Shown: positions 46,731 to 57,199 of the stretch, in pieces
Layout of the letters: each line of letters opens with the position of its first letter
How positions within the stretch are numbered: the first letter of the stretch is position 1
NCBI GenBank assembly: GCA_941918925.1
Contig: OW799235.1
Coordinates: 105,169,947-105,233,946 of the forward strand
Reading direction: 5' to 3'
DNA length: 64,000 bases
Source: Phyto melanocephala
Lineage: Eukaryota > Arthropoda > Insecta > Diptera > Rhinophoridae
Position numbers and translations under genes: made by a program
The notes under the pieces: model-generated
Seen by the model: only the letters and a program-made list of their open reading frames with translations
Database searches by the model: none
What the model was told of the DNA's origin: nothing

Positions 46731-47734
46731 ACACTTCTACTTCTTATAATATTGCAGTCAAATCTGGTGTTCCTCAAGATAGCCATTTGGGTCCTATTTT
46801 ATTTTCGCTCTTTATAAATGATTTGCCAAGTGCAATTAAAGTTTGCAATGTTTTAATGTATGCTGATGACGTAAAGATTTTTCTTACAAGATCATTCAGG
46901 ATGGAACTCAGTTAGAACATGATTTGAATAAATGTTTCGAATTGTGCAATATTAATTTAATGACTCCCAACGTAAAAAAATGCAAACATATGAGATTCTC
47001 AAGAAATTGGAATGCTGGTTGTCTCTTTTTTCTGGATGGTTATAAACTTGAACTGGTTTCGGAGTTTCTGGATCTAGGCGTTCTTTTTGACTTTAACCTA
47101 AATTTCAACAACCATATTGTTATGATGGTAAATAAATCTCGTGGTGTTCTCGCTTTTATAAAATGTTGGGCTGAAGAGTTAACAGAACCACAAATAACTG
47201 TACGGTTGCACAAATCATTAGTAAGACCTATTCTAGAATTCGGATCTATTATTTGGGATCCTTATACCAATTTTCAGAAGGATCGAATCGAATCTGTCCA
47301 AAAACAATTCCTTCTATTTTGGTTAGGTCAAAGAACATGGGATCCTGATAGAAACATTCTGCCATACACAACTAGACTTGCTACAATTAAGTTGCCAACG
47401 TTAGAAAGTAGACGAATTATGCTGAATGTAACTTTTATGGTGAATTTATTAAATGGTTCTGTTAATTCTGAATTTTTGCTGAGTAATATCAACTTAAATG
47501 TTCCACTTGGAGCTACTCGGAATTTTACTCCTCTTTATCTTAGAGAATATCGAAAAACTATAATGGTCTTTATAATTTCATTAATTTTTCTGTAAATGTT
47601 AATATAATTAAACGTAATCTTATTCTGTTCTTAAATGTTTGTAATTAGTTAAGTTTATTTTTTGCATGTATTTTTCTTTTTGGTCTGTAAGGATTTATAA
47701 TCGATAGACTTTTATTAAATAAATAAATAAAAAT
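46731..47734 (+). mobile_element. 5'-truncated CR1/jockey-group LINE with RT domain
   Basis: Starts within the RT domain: NIAVKSGVPQDSHLGPILF (usual SGVPQGSxLGPLLF), FSLFINDLPSAI, then VLMYADDVKIF with the catalytic YADD intact. One frameshift near 46890 joins to a 223-codon frame (46924-47595) with KCKHMRFSRN, FLDLGVLFDFNLNFNNHI, LVRPILEFGSIIWDPY and RIESVQKQFLLF, the thumb region and C-terminal tail. No RNase H. The 3' end is an (AAAT)n-like tail, TTATTAAATAAATAAATAAA. The 5' truncation within RT is typical of LINE insertions. Except for the frameshift it is the best-preserved LINE here. CR1 versus other jockey-superfamily clades cannot be settled by eye. Confidence 0.8.
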
Positions 47735-47928
47735 GTGTATGTTGAAATCAACTTTTTAAAGTCCCGCCTATTCTTTAGAATCTTAGATATAGTATCAATT
47801 TATGAGATATTCTTTCGAAAATTTTGCTTAAATATAACTAAAAGATCACGATTTCCTCTATTTTTTACCCAAACAAATTCTAATTTTGCAGCTCCTATGG
47901 AAGTTATTGAATCTTTGCTTTGTATATA

Positions 47929-48829
47929 CAAGGTGGGCCAAAAGATGTCGTCCGATGTGGTTTACCTTAATTTTTTTTTTTCTCAATGATAAACTTCGAT
48001 TCAGTTTTTTGATTGTTTATTTGAACCATTAAAATTTTATTTGTCAAGTCAAAAAGATGATATCGGCCACATGGGCACCTTCACAATTGATTGCTACACG
48101 GGCTCGATTTATGGCATTTTTCTTCACTTCGGCGAGATTCTCCAACTAGTGTCGAATGTTGTCCTTAAGTGCTTCCAGGGTCTCAGGCTTGTTTACGTAA
48201 ACAAGGGACTTTAAAAAAACACAAAAAAAGTCTGAAACGGTTAAGTCGGGCGATCTTGAGAGCCAATGTAAATCGCCAAAACGAGAAATGAGGCGATCCG
48301 TAAACGACGCCTTCAGAATATCGGTTGTGGCTGGTACAGTGGGTGCCGTTGCTCCGTCCTGTTGGATCCACAAGTACTCCAGTCCAAATTTGTTCAACTG
48401 CAGTAGAAAAAACTTGGCTATCATGGCCCTATAGTGCGCACCGTCCACTATTATCGTTTGACCAGCGGCGTCCTCGAAAAAAAATGGATGATAACTCCTC
48501 CAGCGTGAACAGCGCACCATGCAATCATTTTGATCGGGTGTAATGGCTAACTGTGCATTACTCGTGGATTTTTGATGCCCCAGAAACGATAGTTTTGTTT
48601 GTTCACGTAGCCGCTGAGCTGGAAATGAGCCTCATCGCTCATTATGATTTTGGTCGAAAAATCGTTCACTGCAGCTTCGACACGATTATTCCGCATTCTT
48701 GGGGAGCGATTTGTTTACTTGTACTCCACATCTGTCTAGTTCACAAATGTCAAAACAGATTTGACATTGGCCGCTATTTGCAAAAATAAGAGCATCTTCC
48801 ACTAGGGTGATTTCTTTTGGCCCAACTTG
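47929..48829 (-). mobile_element. DD41D (rosa-type) mariner element with both TIRs and TA duplication
   Basis: 901 bp. Left TIR CAAGGTGGGCCAAAAGATGT, right TIR (complement) CAAGTTGGGCCAAAAGAAAT; flanked by TA at 47927-47928 and 48830-48831. The minus strand encodes the transposase from near the first box onward: IMSDEAHFQLSGYVNKQN (near 48640), WIQQDGATAPT (near 48365), SPDLTVSDFF (near 48240), YVNKPETLEALKDNIRH. There are 41 residues between the second and third aspartates, which defines DD41D. The N-terminal HTH is largely deleted and the frame is shifted near 48520, so it is non-autonomous. 48146-48520 is the longest intact part (124 codons). Confidence 0.85.
48146..48520 (-). pseudogene. 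DD41D mariner transposase, catalytic part
   Basis: 124-codon open frame: FFEDAAGQTIIVDGAHYRAM, then WIQQDGATAPT with the second catalytic D, LISRFGDLHWLSRSPDLTVS with SDFF carrying the third D, and YVNKPETLEALKDNI. The usual DFFLWG is changed to DFFCVF, and HTAR to PTVP. The first aspartate box lies upstream in another frame. Dead on its own. Confidence 0.8.
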
Positions 48830-48959
48830 TATAATTATGGCAATATTTACATAAAATCTTCGTTGGTTCCTATAGGTCAATAACCGAAAATATCGGAAAT
48901 TAAAATTTTTAGTTTCTTTAATACAACAATATTATGGCTAAAATATCGGAAGCAGCACT

Positions 48960-49770
48960 TCCACTGCTTCAATTTTACACGACATCTTGCTTTATTATTT
49001 CCGACGCCAACTTTGATTTTAAATTTTTACATAGCCACCTGTATTACACTAGTTATTGGGGTTATTGACAAAAATTATCCGCCACTTGTATGCCATCTTA
49101 AACTTTACATTTGCTAGAAGAGAAAGGGGATGGGTTTAGGTTAAAAGGGGTAAATTTCTAAGTAGCAAATTATATTTATACACTTTACGCTAGCTTTGAT
49201 TTTGAACTTCCACATAGCTAACTGAATTGTACTTTATTGTAGCTCTTTCATTTCATACCAGTATTACTCGGGTTAAAAAAATATCTAACACTTTGTTTAG
49301 ACGCCATCTTAAACTCTGCACATTTTTAAAATTTAACTGTATTCAACTGGTCAAGCCCTTTCATTTGATACTAATATTCTGGGGATTAAAGAAGACGACC
49401 CGTAACTACTCCACTTTACTCATATAAACGCCATATAATATAGGACGCCATCTTTGGTTTTAACTTTTTCATAGTTAACTTTTTTTATTTTTACACCTTC
49501 ATTTGATTAGAAACTGTATCAGCACAGTTTCAATACCAATCTGCTTCCAAATATGTCTTATAATTAAATCCCTTATACATGTCTAGGCGATATTAGGTTG
49601 CTTCAAAAAACCGATTTCAACATATATACGGAGAGACTGACATTCACATTCATAACTTTTCAGAAAAAATATTAAGGTATAAGGGGTCGGAAATTAATAT
49701 TACAGAAATTTCACACGGAATGACAATCCTATCGATGGTCGCAAGTAGAAAGGCCCTAACTTGTTTTTTT
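48960..49770 (-). mobile_element. Family C HINE-like element (C6), opposite orientation
   Basis: Reads as the reverse complement of C1/C2: TTGCTTTATTATTTCCGACG, CCAACTTTGATTTTAAATTT, CATTTGATACTAATATTC, and at its 5' (right) end AAAATATTAAGGTATAAGGG, GTCGGAAATTAATATTACAG, AATTTCACACGGAATGACAA. With C5 it forms a tail-to-tail inverted pair. Terminal GGGTATA box decayed. Confidence 0.6.
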
Positions 49771-51805
49771 TTACGAATATTAGTTTTTCAGTGATTCGAA
49801 TATATTTCACACAAATACACCTCAAAACAAAAATTTACTGCAATATTATCAAAAATAATAGTTTTATAAGAAATTTTAAGCCCCATGTGATTTTTGTCCC
49901 ACACTCCACATAATCAAAATGAATTAAAATTTTCCCTAAAATAGTTTATTGGTTAATGCATAAACAGAAAATATGTAGTTTATTATAGCAAATAATATTT
50001 AATTATAATGCAATTTTATAATTATAAACAGTTGTGTTTTAAAAATGTTAAATGCTAAGAATATTGTTATGAATATTGAGGCTCTTATCATGTTTTCGCT
50101 GCCTAATAATCGTTTTAATATTTTCTTAACTTATTCGTAACACGCACATGTATAGATTTTTCACAATTTTAAATGGTGTCAAGAACACTCTGGGGTATAG
50201 TGATTTTTTAAGAGATTTCTTCAACGAAAATTTTTAAGTCAATTTTTATTGAGAATGTTTATGTTTGATAAATATTTAACCATGAAATATAGATTTTTAT
50301 TAACAGAATATCACACCAATTAAAATGTTTTCATTCGAATTAGTAACGAAAGGTAAAACATGAATTATGAGAATTTCATACAAATTTAGATAAATAAAAA
50401 ATAATGTTTCAAAATATCTTTTTATCTATTTCTATAGAAATATGTAGGATGACTTTGATATGTTTTTTTTTTTAAATGTTTGGTAATACATTTGTTTTGT
50501 TTGCTTCTGTTGTAAGATAAAAATATTTCTCGAAAAAATATGTCTAAAAAAAAAACAAAAACAAATAAATATTTTTATTTATTTTTTGTACGACGTACAC
50601 AAAAACAACGATACAACATTAGTTGTGAATTGGACAAATGTTTCTCTTAAAGCCAGCATAATTTTTACAGTTTAAGTTCAAAAGTCAGAGTTTAATAAAA
50701 ATTTACGTGAAACCATTGTTTCTATAAACAGTGTTATCCGGTTAATGCTTTAAAGGGTGTATTGATAATAAAACACAAAAAATAACGCAGTGTTTTAATT
50801 GTTAGATCTGTTGCTTTCATTTATACCTAATTGAGCGCATTAGGTGCTTTCAGACATACTAGTAATAAATATATTTTTAATAGCCATTTATATTTAAATA
50901 TATAGTAATTTGGTACACCTTTTGTTTTAAATAATTGTCACATTTTAATCGACCACACCTTGTGAGTATTTCTGTAAGTTCTGCTTAATTCATTTTAATT
51001 TAAAACTCTCTCTTTCTGACATATTTTTAATTTTTTCCATTCAGTATTCCTTTGTTCCGCTATGAACTCCATAACATAAGATCTGTGACTAAGAAATTAA
51101 TGTTATGTGAAACTCCAAATATGAAAATCCGGTAAAAATTAGTCCTACATTTTTTTCAATTGGGTTAAATTTTCTCATTACACTAGCTTCTCAGTTTTGA
51201 ACATAAGGCAACTTAAGAATGATAAAATTCAAGACTACTCTGTCACAATTTGTGACATCAAAATTTTATTTCTTTGCGTGGAATGGCGAAGTCTTTATTT
51301 TTTATAATTTTTGGTCCCGCTATATAATGCCAAATATCGAAAAAAATTTTGCCACAACTGATTAAGGGAAATCACATATAATATGGCAAACTGGTTGATT
51401 TTAAAATATTTTGGCACTGTAATTCTTGATTTGCTAACATTTTGATTTTTTGCTGTTTATAAAACCTTTACGATTTATTTGTTATTTTTAAAAAAAAACG
51501 TTTTTGTTTTTCTAAATGATTTTAGAAAAACGTATCATAGGAAATTTGTCTTTATAAGTTGGAAATATTATACAAGTTTATACGATTTAACATAAGAGCA
51601 ACTGAGAGATAAATAATGTTTTATATTAACAAGTTTCTACTGAAAATTTAAAAAAGTAGTTAATGGTGATCGTGTTAAAGAAAGAGCAAAAAAAATTAAA
51701 ATTTTATAAAGTTCAAAAAAGATTCAACCGTTCAATAAGAAAGTTTTCACAAAAATGTAAATCCAATCAAATATTGTACACATTCATTAATAATTAATAT
51801 ATGTG
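49771..51805. other. No feature recognised
   Basis: AT-rich, with poly-A near 50550 and T-runs. No repeat or coding signal. Confidence 0.5.
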
Positions 51806-51806
51806 A

Positions 51807-52229
51807 CCTTCTACGAAAAACGGACCTAGTGTGTCAAAAAACGGGTTTGGACTTAAGAATGAATTCTAGTACCTAAAATGGTGTAGATTACGATGAAATG
51901 AGTAAGATTTCTAATAAAAATTTATTTACCCCATAAAAACGTACAAAACGAACTTGCATCGGTCACTGGTTGCGGCTTAAGAATCAAGGATTGACATCAT
52001 AACAAACAGAGCAGCAACAATAGCAACGGTATGGTCACACTAAAGGCAAAAAGAAATCCGTCACCACATAGGCATGACGTCACCAAAGTCGGACCCAATC
52101 AAAGCTAATCATACCAAATCGCATCTCACAACTGAAAGTGTGTTCACAGTGATAATGCGTTATGAAACTTTAAATGCGTTTTTCTCAAAACTTCATTTTC
52201 ACACACTAGGTCTCTTTTCTCGAAAAAGG
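51807..52229. mobile_element. TIR element, ~420 bp
   Basis: Imperfect inverted ends: left CCTTCTACGAAAAACGGACC then TAGTGTGTCAAAA; right complement CCTTTTTCGAGAAAAGAGAC then CTAGTGTGTGAAAA. The core GACCTAGTGTGTSAAAA is nearly identical. Interior has no ORF and is less AT-rich (ATGACGTCACC near 52075). No convincing target duplication, so the superfamily is unknown. Confidence 0.6.
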
Positions 52230-52561
52230 TAACATAAAGGCATATTACTCTGTACTTATAAATTTTTCCACTTGACGAAATTGTCCACATACTGTTAAGG
52301 TCATGGATTATCTTTCCTGTATTCTATAATTTTTCATATGAGCCCAATACCTTTATACATGCCAAAATTCTCGACAATTGGGTGCATTTGCGTCTCGTGG
52401 TACTAAACTGACATTATTGTTTGTATACCACCTGGCACTGTTTTTTCAGTAGTGGCATAATGAAAAGTTTTACTTAATTTTTCACTTAGTTTTTTATGCT
52501 GTAAATTTTGTTAGAAAGAACAGTTTAAGGTAAATGATTTAGAAAAATGAAAATAAAGAAA

Positions 52562-53705
52562 TAAAGTAAGACCACAATATTCGGCTGAGCCGAATATTTT
52601 ATACCCACCACTAGTTTTCCGTTCTTTTGTAGCTAGGGTTTTTTTCCCGAAAATTTTTGTTTCCCTGGAATGCGAGATTTATTTTTTAATATCCCGGGAT
52701 ACCGCAGCAAAACAAATAAAAAGTTTTTTTTTAATTAAAAAAAAACAAAGCATAAAAAGCATAAAATAGTTTATAATGTAAAAGAAACACTTCAAAACTA
52801 TAAAAATTAATAAAGAAACTTGAATTTAAAATATAAATTGTGTGAAAATATTTTTTATTGAACAAAATATTATTCCCCAGATACGAGATCAAATATGAGC
52901 ACAAAAAAAACAAAAATACAGGTACTTCAGCTATAAGATCAAAAATAAAATCACTAGAATTCAATTTCAATATAAACAATATAAACATCACCTTTCGATT
53001 CGTAGCCACCTTTTTTATTTCCCGGGATCCCGAAAAATAATCCCGGGAAATCGGGAAGATTAAATAACTCAAATTCCCGGGAAATAACCCCATTTATAGC
53101 ACAAAATGTATTTCTTTGTTATTAACAGTAATCGCTATGCAATAATCTCTTTATACTAAAATATGTATCACTTTCTTTGTATAAGTTCGATATGCTAGTA
53201 AAATGTTTTCGTAAATATAGTCGCTCAATTAAAGTGGGCGTTAAAGTAGGCGTGTCGAAATTATTTCTAAAAATAAATGCAACTTAGATGTTTCTATAAA
53301 GTCCTTTATTATTCTAAAATTTTTATTCGTAGAGAAATTATATGAATTTGAGGTGAGCGTAAAAGTGGGCGTGTCACATTTATTTTCCGTTAAAGCAAAG
53401 CATTTGACCAAAAAGCCATGTGTGCAAAATTTCCTAATACTCCGATTTAGCCCATTTACAATTCCAAACAAACCTTGTCTATAAGAAAGATTTTGGCAAA
53501 ATTTTAGCCCCTTAGTTGTTTCGGTGCGACCTCTACCGTCATTTCAACAGACGGACAGACAGACGGACATAGCTAGATCGTCATCAAATCAAACCCTGAT
53601 TCAGAATATATATACTTTATGGGGTCTAAAATGGATATTTCGATGTGTTACAAACGGAATGACAAAATGAATATACCCCCATCATTTTTTTGGTGGCGGG
53701 TATAA
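52562..53705 (-). mobile_element. Family A HINE-like element, copy A5, with an insertion
   Basis: Starts AAAGTAAGACCACAATATTC, stem-loop ATTCGGC-TGA-GCCGAAT, TTTATACCCACCAC; ends GACGGACAGACAGACGGACA, TATACTTTATGGGGTCTA, TTTTGGTGGCGGGTATA. The MITE site is empty: CTTTCTTTGTATAAGTTCG (TA at 53180-53181). 52628-53092 is an insertion not found in other family A copies. The hairpin loop base differs from A1-A3 but the stem is intact. Confidence 0.75.
52628..53092. mobile_element. CCCGGG-rich MITE-like insertion in HINE A5
   Basis: About 465 bp. Left end AGGGTTTTTTTCCCGAAAAT; right complement GGGGTTATTTCCCGGGAATT, so the ends are inverted. Subterminal blocks repeat TTCCCGGGA-type motifs (near 52690, 53022, 53040, 53075). 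The 120-codon minus frame inside (53093-52731) is lysine/phenylalanine-biased and has no motif. Target duplication unclear. Confidence 0.55.
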
Positions 53706-53706
53706 T

Positions 53707-55140
53707 ATAATATATTAACCTAGGAGAAGTTTTGGCTGGAATAGTGTGTATAAGATTTTTTTTCATGAATTGAGTGTGGAAGCAGGGAAAAGCTTTTATA
53801 TATTTTCACAAAAAATATAGTTTCTTAAGATGGTGCTTAATATCAGCTATAAATTAAATGTTTTATAAAATCTTTTAAAATAATTATGTACGTTTTTCTC
53901 TTTTCAGGTAAGTGCAGCACTAATGTTTTAACTTACGTAAGTTGTTATCTGTAGAGATCCATCAAATATTTTCAATTCTAAAAGCAAGACTCCTTAATCG
54001 TGAATAAGAAACAAAGCACAAGTATTTACTTTTTTTCTTTTTCTGCAGCAACTCACATTGTCTTTAAATATTGATTTCCGACAAATCATTATAAACCAAA
54101 AGACTTAATACCTTTATGATATACTATTATGCATCATTAGAAACTTAAATAAATACATATGCAGCTTGAAATTGAATGACTTTAGGATTCTATTTTATAA
54201 AAAAACACATTTCTTTAGAATAATGGGACTAAAATTACACCAAAAAAAAGCGATATCAAATTTGATTATGAATGTTGTCTGATTGCATGTATATAAGTAT
54301 GTATGTTTGTGTTCACCATTTTATTAGTCGCATTTTTAAAATGTCATATGAATTCTTCTGAGCATTTGTTCTATCGCACTGATTCTCACTGTAACAATTG
54401 TAGACAAATGAGTGCTATCAATATGTAATATCTATGCTACTTTAAACCCAGTCAAAATAAATTAGAACAAAAAACATATTTATTCAGTTCTCTAGAAACA
54501 TGAAGTGGGAAATGCGAAAATAAAATTGAAGGGTTCTAATAAAAGTGGGTAATAATGCAAATACTAAAAAAAGGTATGAACACATTACACACTTAAATTA
54601 CCATAAAATCTCTTTTAAAAAGCTGTTACAAATACTTGCTATAATCGTTGTCGTAGATTTTTAACTTTAAATGACTGTTAACACTTTGCACGATTGCAAA
54701 GTAAAAAATCAAAATAAAAATGTTTGCGATTTTTATTTTAAATGGGAAAAAAGTGAAAACAAAAGATAATCTAACATTTGTTTAAAATCAAAATAAGGCA
54801 AATAGTAGAGCTTATTTGTAAATACTATTTAAATTTAAATTATATCTTTAAATGTAGATTTCTGTTTTGTGTGCACAAACATTTCCTGATTTTGGACTGA
54901 TGAGGAAGAAGAAAGTATAATAATATATGGAAAATTTAAATGCACATCACGTTTTGCAGATGCGCGACAAAAATGTTATCAAATTTCCTGTGATTTGATA
55001 AATATGTATGAGTTTATATTTTTTAGTGCTGGTAGCTAGGCTGATCAGTGCTTGTAGAAGTACTAAGACTTTGACATGGAGCAAAACTTTATATATTTAA
55101 ATTTGATTATTAAATTAAATGTTGTTTTGATTAAATGTTG
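53707..55140. other. No confident feature
   Basis: AT-rich. A short open stretch near 54892-55040 (FWTDEEEESIIIYGKF) precedes the transposase relic at 55146 and might belong to it, but I cannot show it. Confidence 0.45.
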
Positions 55141-55145
55141 CATGG

Positions 55146-55628
55146 TTGCGCTTATTTCAGGGAAAATGTATTAGTGCTTTTGATTCGAACAAGTTCAAGG
55201 TTGCAGATTTAGTTGAACGCAAGGAAGCAGTGCATAAAAACTTACACTTTTGCAGACTAACTATGACAAAGCCGTTTAGAAGTGATCTGCAATTTTTACC
55301 AAAAATTATCTTTAGCGGACATTATTTTGATTCACTAACTTTAAACAATCCGACAATTGTTAAATTCTACGAAACGAATTGTTGTTTGCACTAACGATCA
55401 TGCAATTCACTTACTCCTTTTGTGCGATGTATGTATGAACTAAGGCCCATCGAACGTTACTGGGCTTTAGTCAAAAGAGTACTGAAGAATACAAAACAAG
55501 TTGCTAATACTACTAAAATTTTTTCCCAGAAATGGTCTTATTCCAGCAATAAAGTTACTAAGGATACCATCAAAACCCTCATGGTCTCAATTCCGGAAAA
55601 GTTGAAACAGTTCATCAAAAAAAGCTGA
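55146..55628 (+). pseudogene. Tc1/mariner-superfamily transposase C-terminal relic
   Basis: Two adjacent plus frames. The first (55146-55394) ends PTIVKFYETNCCLH, in the position of the usual DxAxCHYxxxxxxWYxxNxVxFV block. The second (55422-55628) reads ELRPIERYWALVKRVLKNTK, then TIKTLMVSIPEKLKQFIKK. ELRPIExxWAxxK is the third catalytic motif (Glu) of DDxE transposases of the Tc1/IS630 type. The two frames are separated by a stop. The N-terminus is absent or decayed. I see no TIRs. Confidence 0.6.
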
Positions 55629-55769
55629 ATTTTTACAAAAAGCATTAATATTTTAATTTACTGTTATTTTATTGTTAAACCACGCTATTTTCATTAAAAT
55701 GGATTAATTCGTTTCAAAGTTATTGCGTTTTATTCGTGTTAGGGTTTTATCGATCTCATTCTTTATATA

Positions 55770-56440
55770 CAGCTGCGAACAAATATTTACAAACTAAAAT
55801 ATGAGATTACAACTTTTATTTGAAATTCAAAATAATATTATGTTAGACATCTAATTGTATTGTAATTATAAAATCATAATTCAAAGGTAACATGAAAATA
55901 GCAGTGGCTAGAGAACAATGTATTTCATTTAAGTTTATGAGAAGAAAGACGTAAGCAAAAAAATTAAATAAATAAAATTATTAGTATTTAGTTGCATTTC
56001 CCATATTTCTAATAACGGCTTCACTACGTCAAGGCATTGAGTCCACCAAATGTTGGCACAGTTCTGCTGATATTTCTAGCCAAGCTTTTTGGACAATTTC
56101 CCAAAGCTGCCCATTATTGGTTGGTTTTGCATCATACACGGCTTTCTTAATCTCTCCCCATAGATGTTCTATATTATTGAGGTCAAAAGATTGTGGTAAG
56201 CACTGCATAACCGTAATCCCAGCAATGCGAAACCACTCCTTGGTCTTTCGGCTCGTATTTTTTGGGTCGTTGTCCTGTTGGAAGACCCATTTTAGTGGCA
56301 TTCCTTTTTGCTGTAGGGTGGCATAACATTTTCCGGGATATCTACGTCGGCATATTGGTCTATAATGCCATCAATTTTGTAAATGGGGCCTACATCGTAA
56401 TACATAGAGAGAGTCTCGAAGGAGAACACTAATATCTCAA
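55770..56440 (-). pseudogene. Tc1-like (DD34E) transposase, 3' half with possible TIR
   Basis: Minus frame 56301-56029 reads MPLKWVFQQDNDPKNTSRKT, the second catalytic D box of Tc1 transposases, then SFDLNNIEHLWGEIKKAVYD with the Glu of NxIEHLW. It ends LCQHLVDSMP, as Tc1 proteins do. Upstream on the minus strand, in other frames, YYDVGPIYKIDGIIDQYADV and DIPENVMPPYSKKE are recognisable. The N-terminal paired-like domain is missing. CAGCTGCGAACAAATATTTA after TA at 55768-55769 is a plausible 3' TIR. Spacing DNDPKN to IEH fits DD34E. Confidence 0.75.
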
Positions 56441-56559
56441 ATTTCTTTTTTACGCCCTTCGTTCCTTAGTCATATCACGGCAAATGATCGGTATCGCTTT
56501 TAACTGAGTCTGGTGCCACTACCGGCGTTTATTCTAGACAAGAAAACAATTTCACACTG

Positions 56560-57110
56560 CTGACTGGAAATTGTCGATAACGCAAGACTGAGGACCCTAA
56601 TAGCACCCACATTTAACGTATGCCTGCCTGTGGTCCCCAATCATCCGCTTGCGTACGCATACTGTCTTAGCATCCTTAAAGCACATTCTAAAAATAACAT
56701 CATCGATCTACATTATTTCCAGTTAATATTTAAAACTTTCATTTCCTTTATTCAATGCAGTTATCCAGAATATCATACTCCGATTAAAACCAAGCACCTT
56801 TACTGCAACCTTGTCAAGAGGGCCCTTGGCGCCATACAAGCCTATCTACAAGTGGTTACCTTCATCAACCTTCACAAAATTTACCCATTGACATACCTTT
56901 GATACCACTAACCCATCCGAAAGAGCAATTCTAGATTCTGGTCTACAGAACGCCGCTTCTGATCCCCAGTTTGCAGTTTATTAGCAGCTTCACTTTAGGT
57001 ATTTCTGAAGAAATGATGGATGGTACTTCCCTATATTTCAGGTGCAGGATAGGTTTGACTTGCGTCCGTGATTAACCCATCAGTACAGATACTAATGGCA
57101 GTCTTCATGC
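56560..57110 (-). pseudogene. Possible LINE RT relic
   Basis: Less AT-rich than the surroundings. On the minus strand, near 56650, WGPQAGIR followed by a shifted VLLGSSVLRY resembles the WGLxPxxVxWxYTAVVRPILxY block that follows the RT in R1-type LINEs. Nothing else is in frame. The plus frame at 56630-56902 (90 codons) is unrecognised. Assignment is tentative. Confidence 0.3.
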
Positions 57111-57144
57111 GCTCATTGTATGATAGTCGACAAGTGTTACAATC

Positions 57145-57198
57145 AAGTGCCATATTTCCAAAAATAGTGCCATATTTCTAAAAATAGTGCCAAAATAA
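57145..57198. repeat. Short tandem repeat, ~20-bp unit
   Basis: AGTGCCATATTTCCAAAAAT, AGTGCCATATTTCTAAAAAT, AGTGCCAAAATAAA: two full units and a partial one. Confidence 0.85.
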
Positions 57199-57199
57199 A

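Larger units (their letters stand above)
46585..48890 (+). mobile_element. Family C HINE-like element (C5), split by LINE and mariner
   Basis: 46590-46730: GTATATAAGTTTTTCACTCC, GTTTGTACTTTCTAC, GACCCTATAATGTATATACA, AGATAGGGGAACTTATTTAG, CTGTCC. Resumes at 47735 with GTGTATGTTGAAATCAACTT, which in other copies directly follows CTGTCC, so the LINE between them is an insertion. Runs to 47928, where the DD41D mariner enters, and continues at 48830 with ATTATGGCAATATTTAC for about 60 bp. The 3' hairpin end is missing. Confidence 0.65.

Noticed and set aside
48325..48789. Plus-strand ORFs of 72-78 codons across the mariner
   Set aside because: They are shadows of the minus-strand transposase.
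52731..53093. 120-codon minus-strand ORF
   Set aside because: Lies inside the CCCGGG-rich insertion, biased composition, no motif; overlaps the inverted end.
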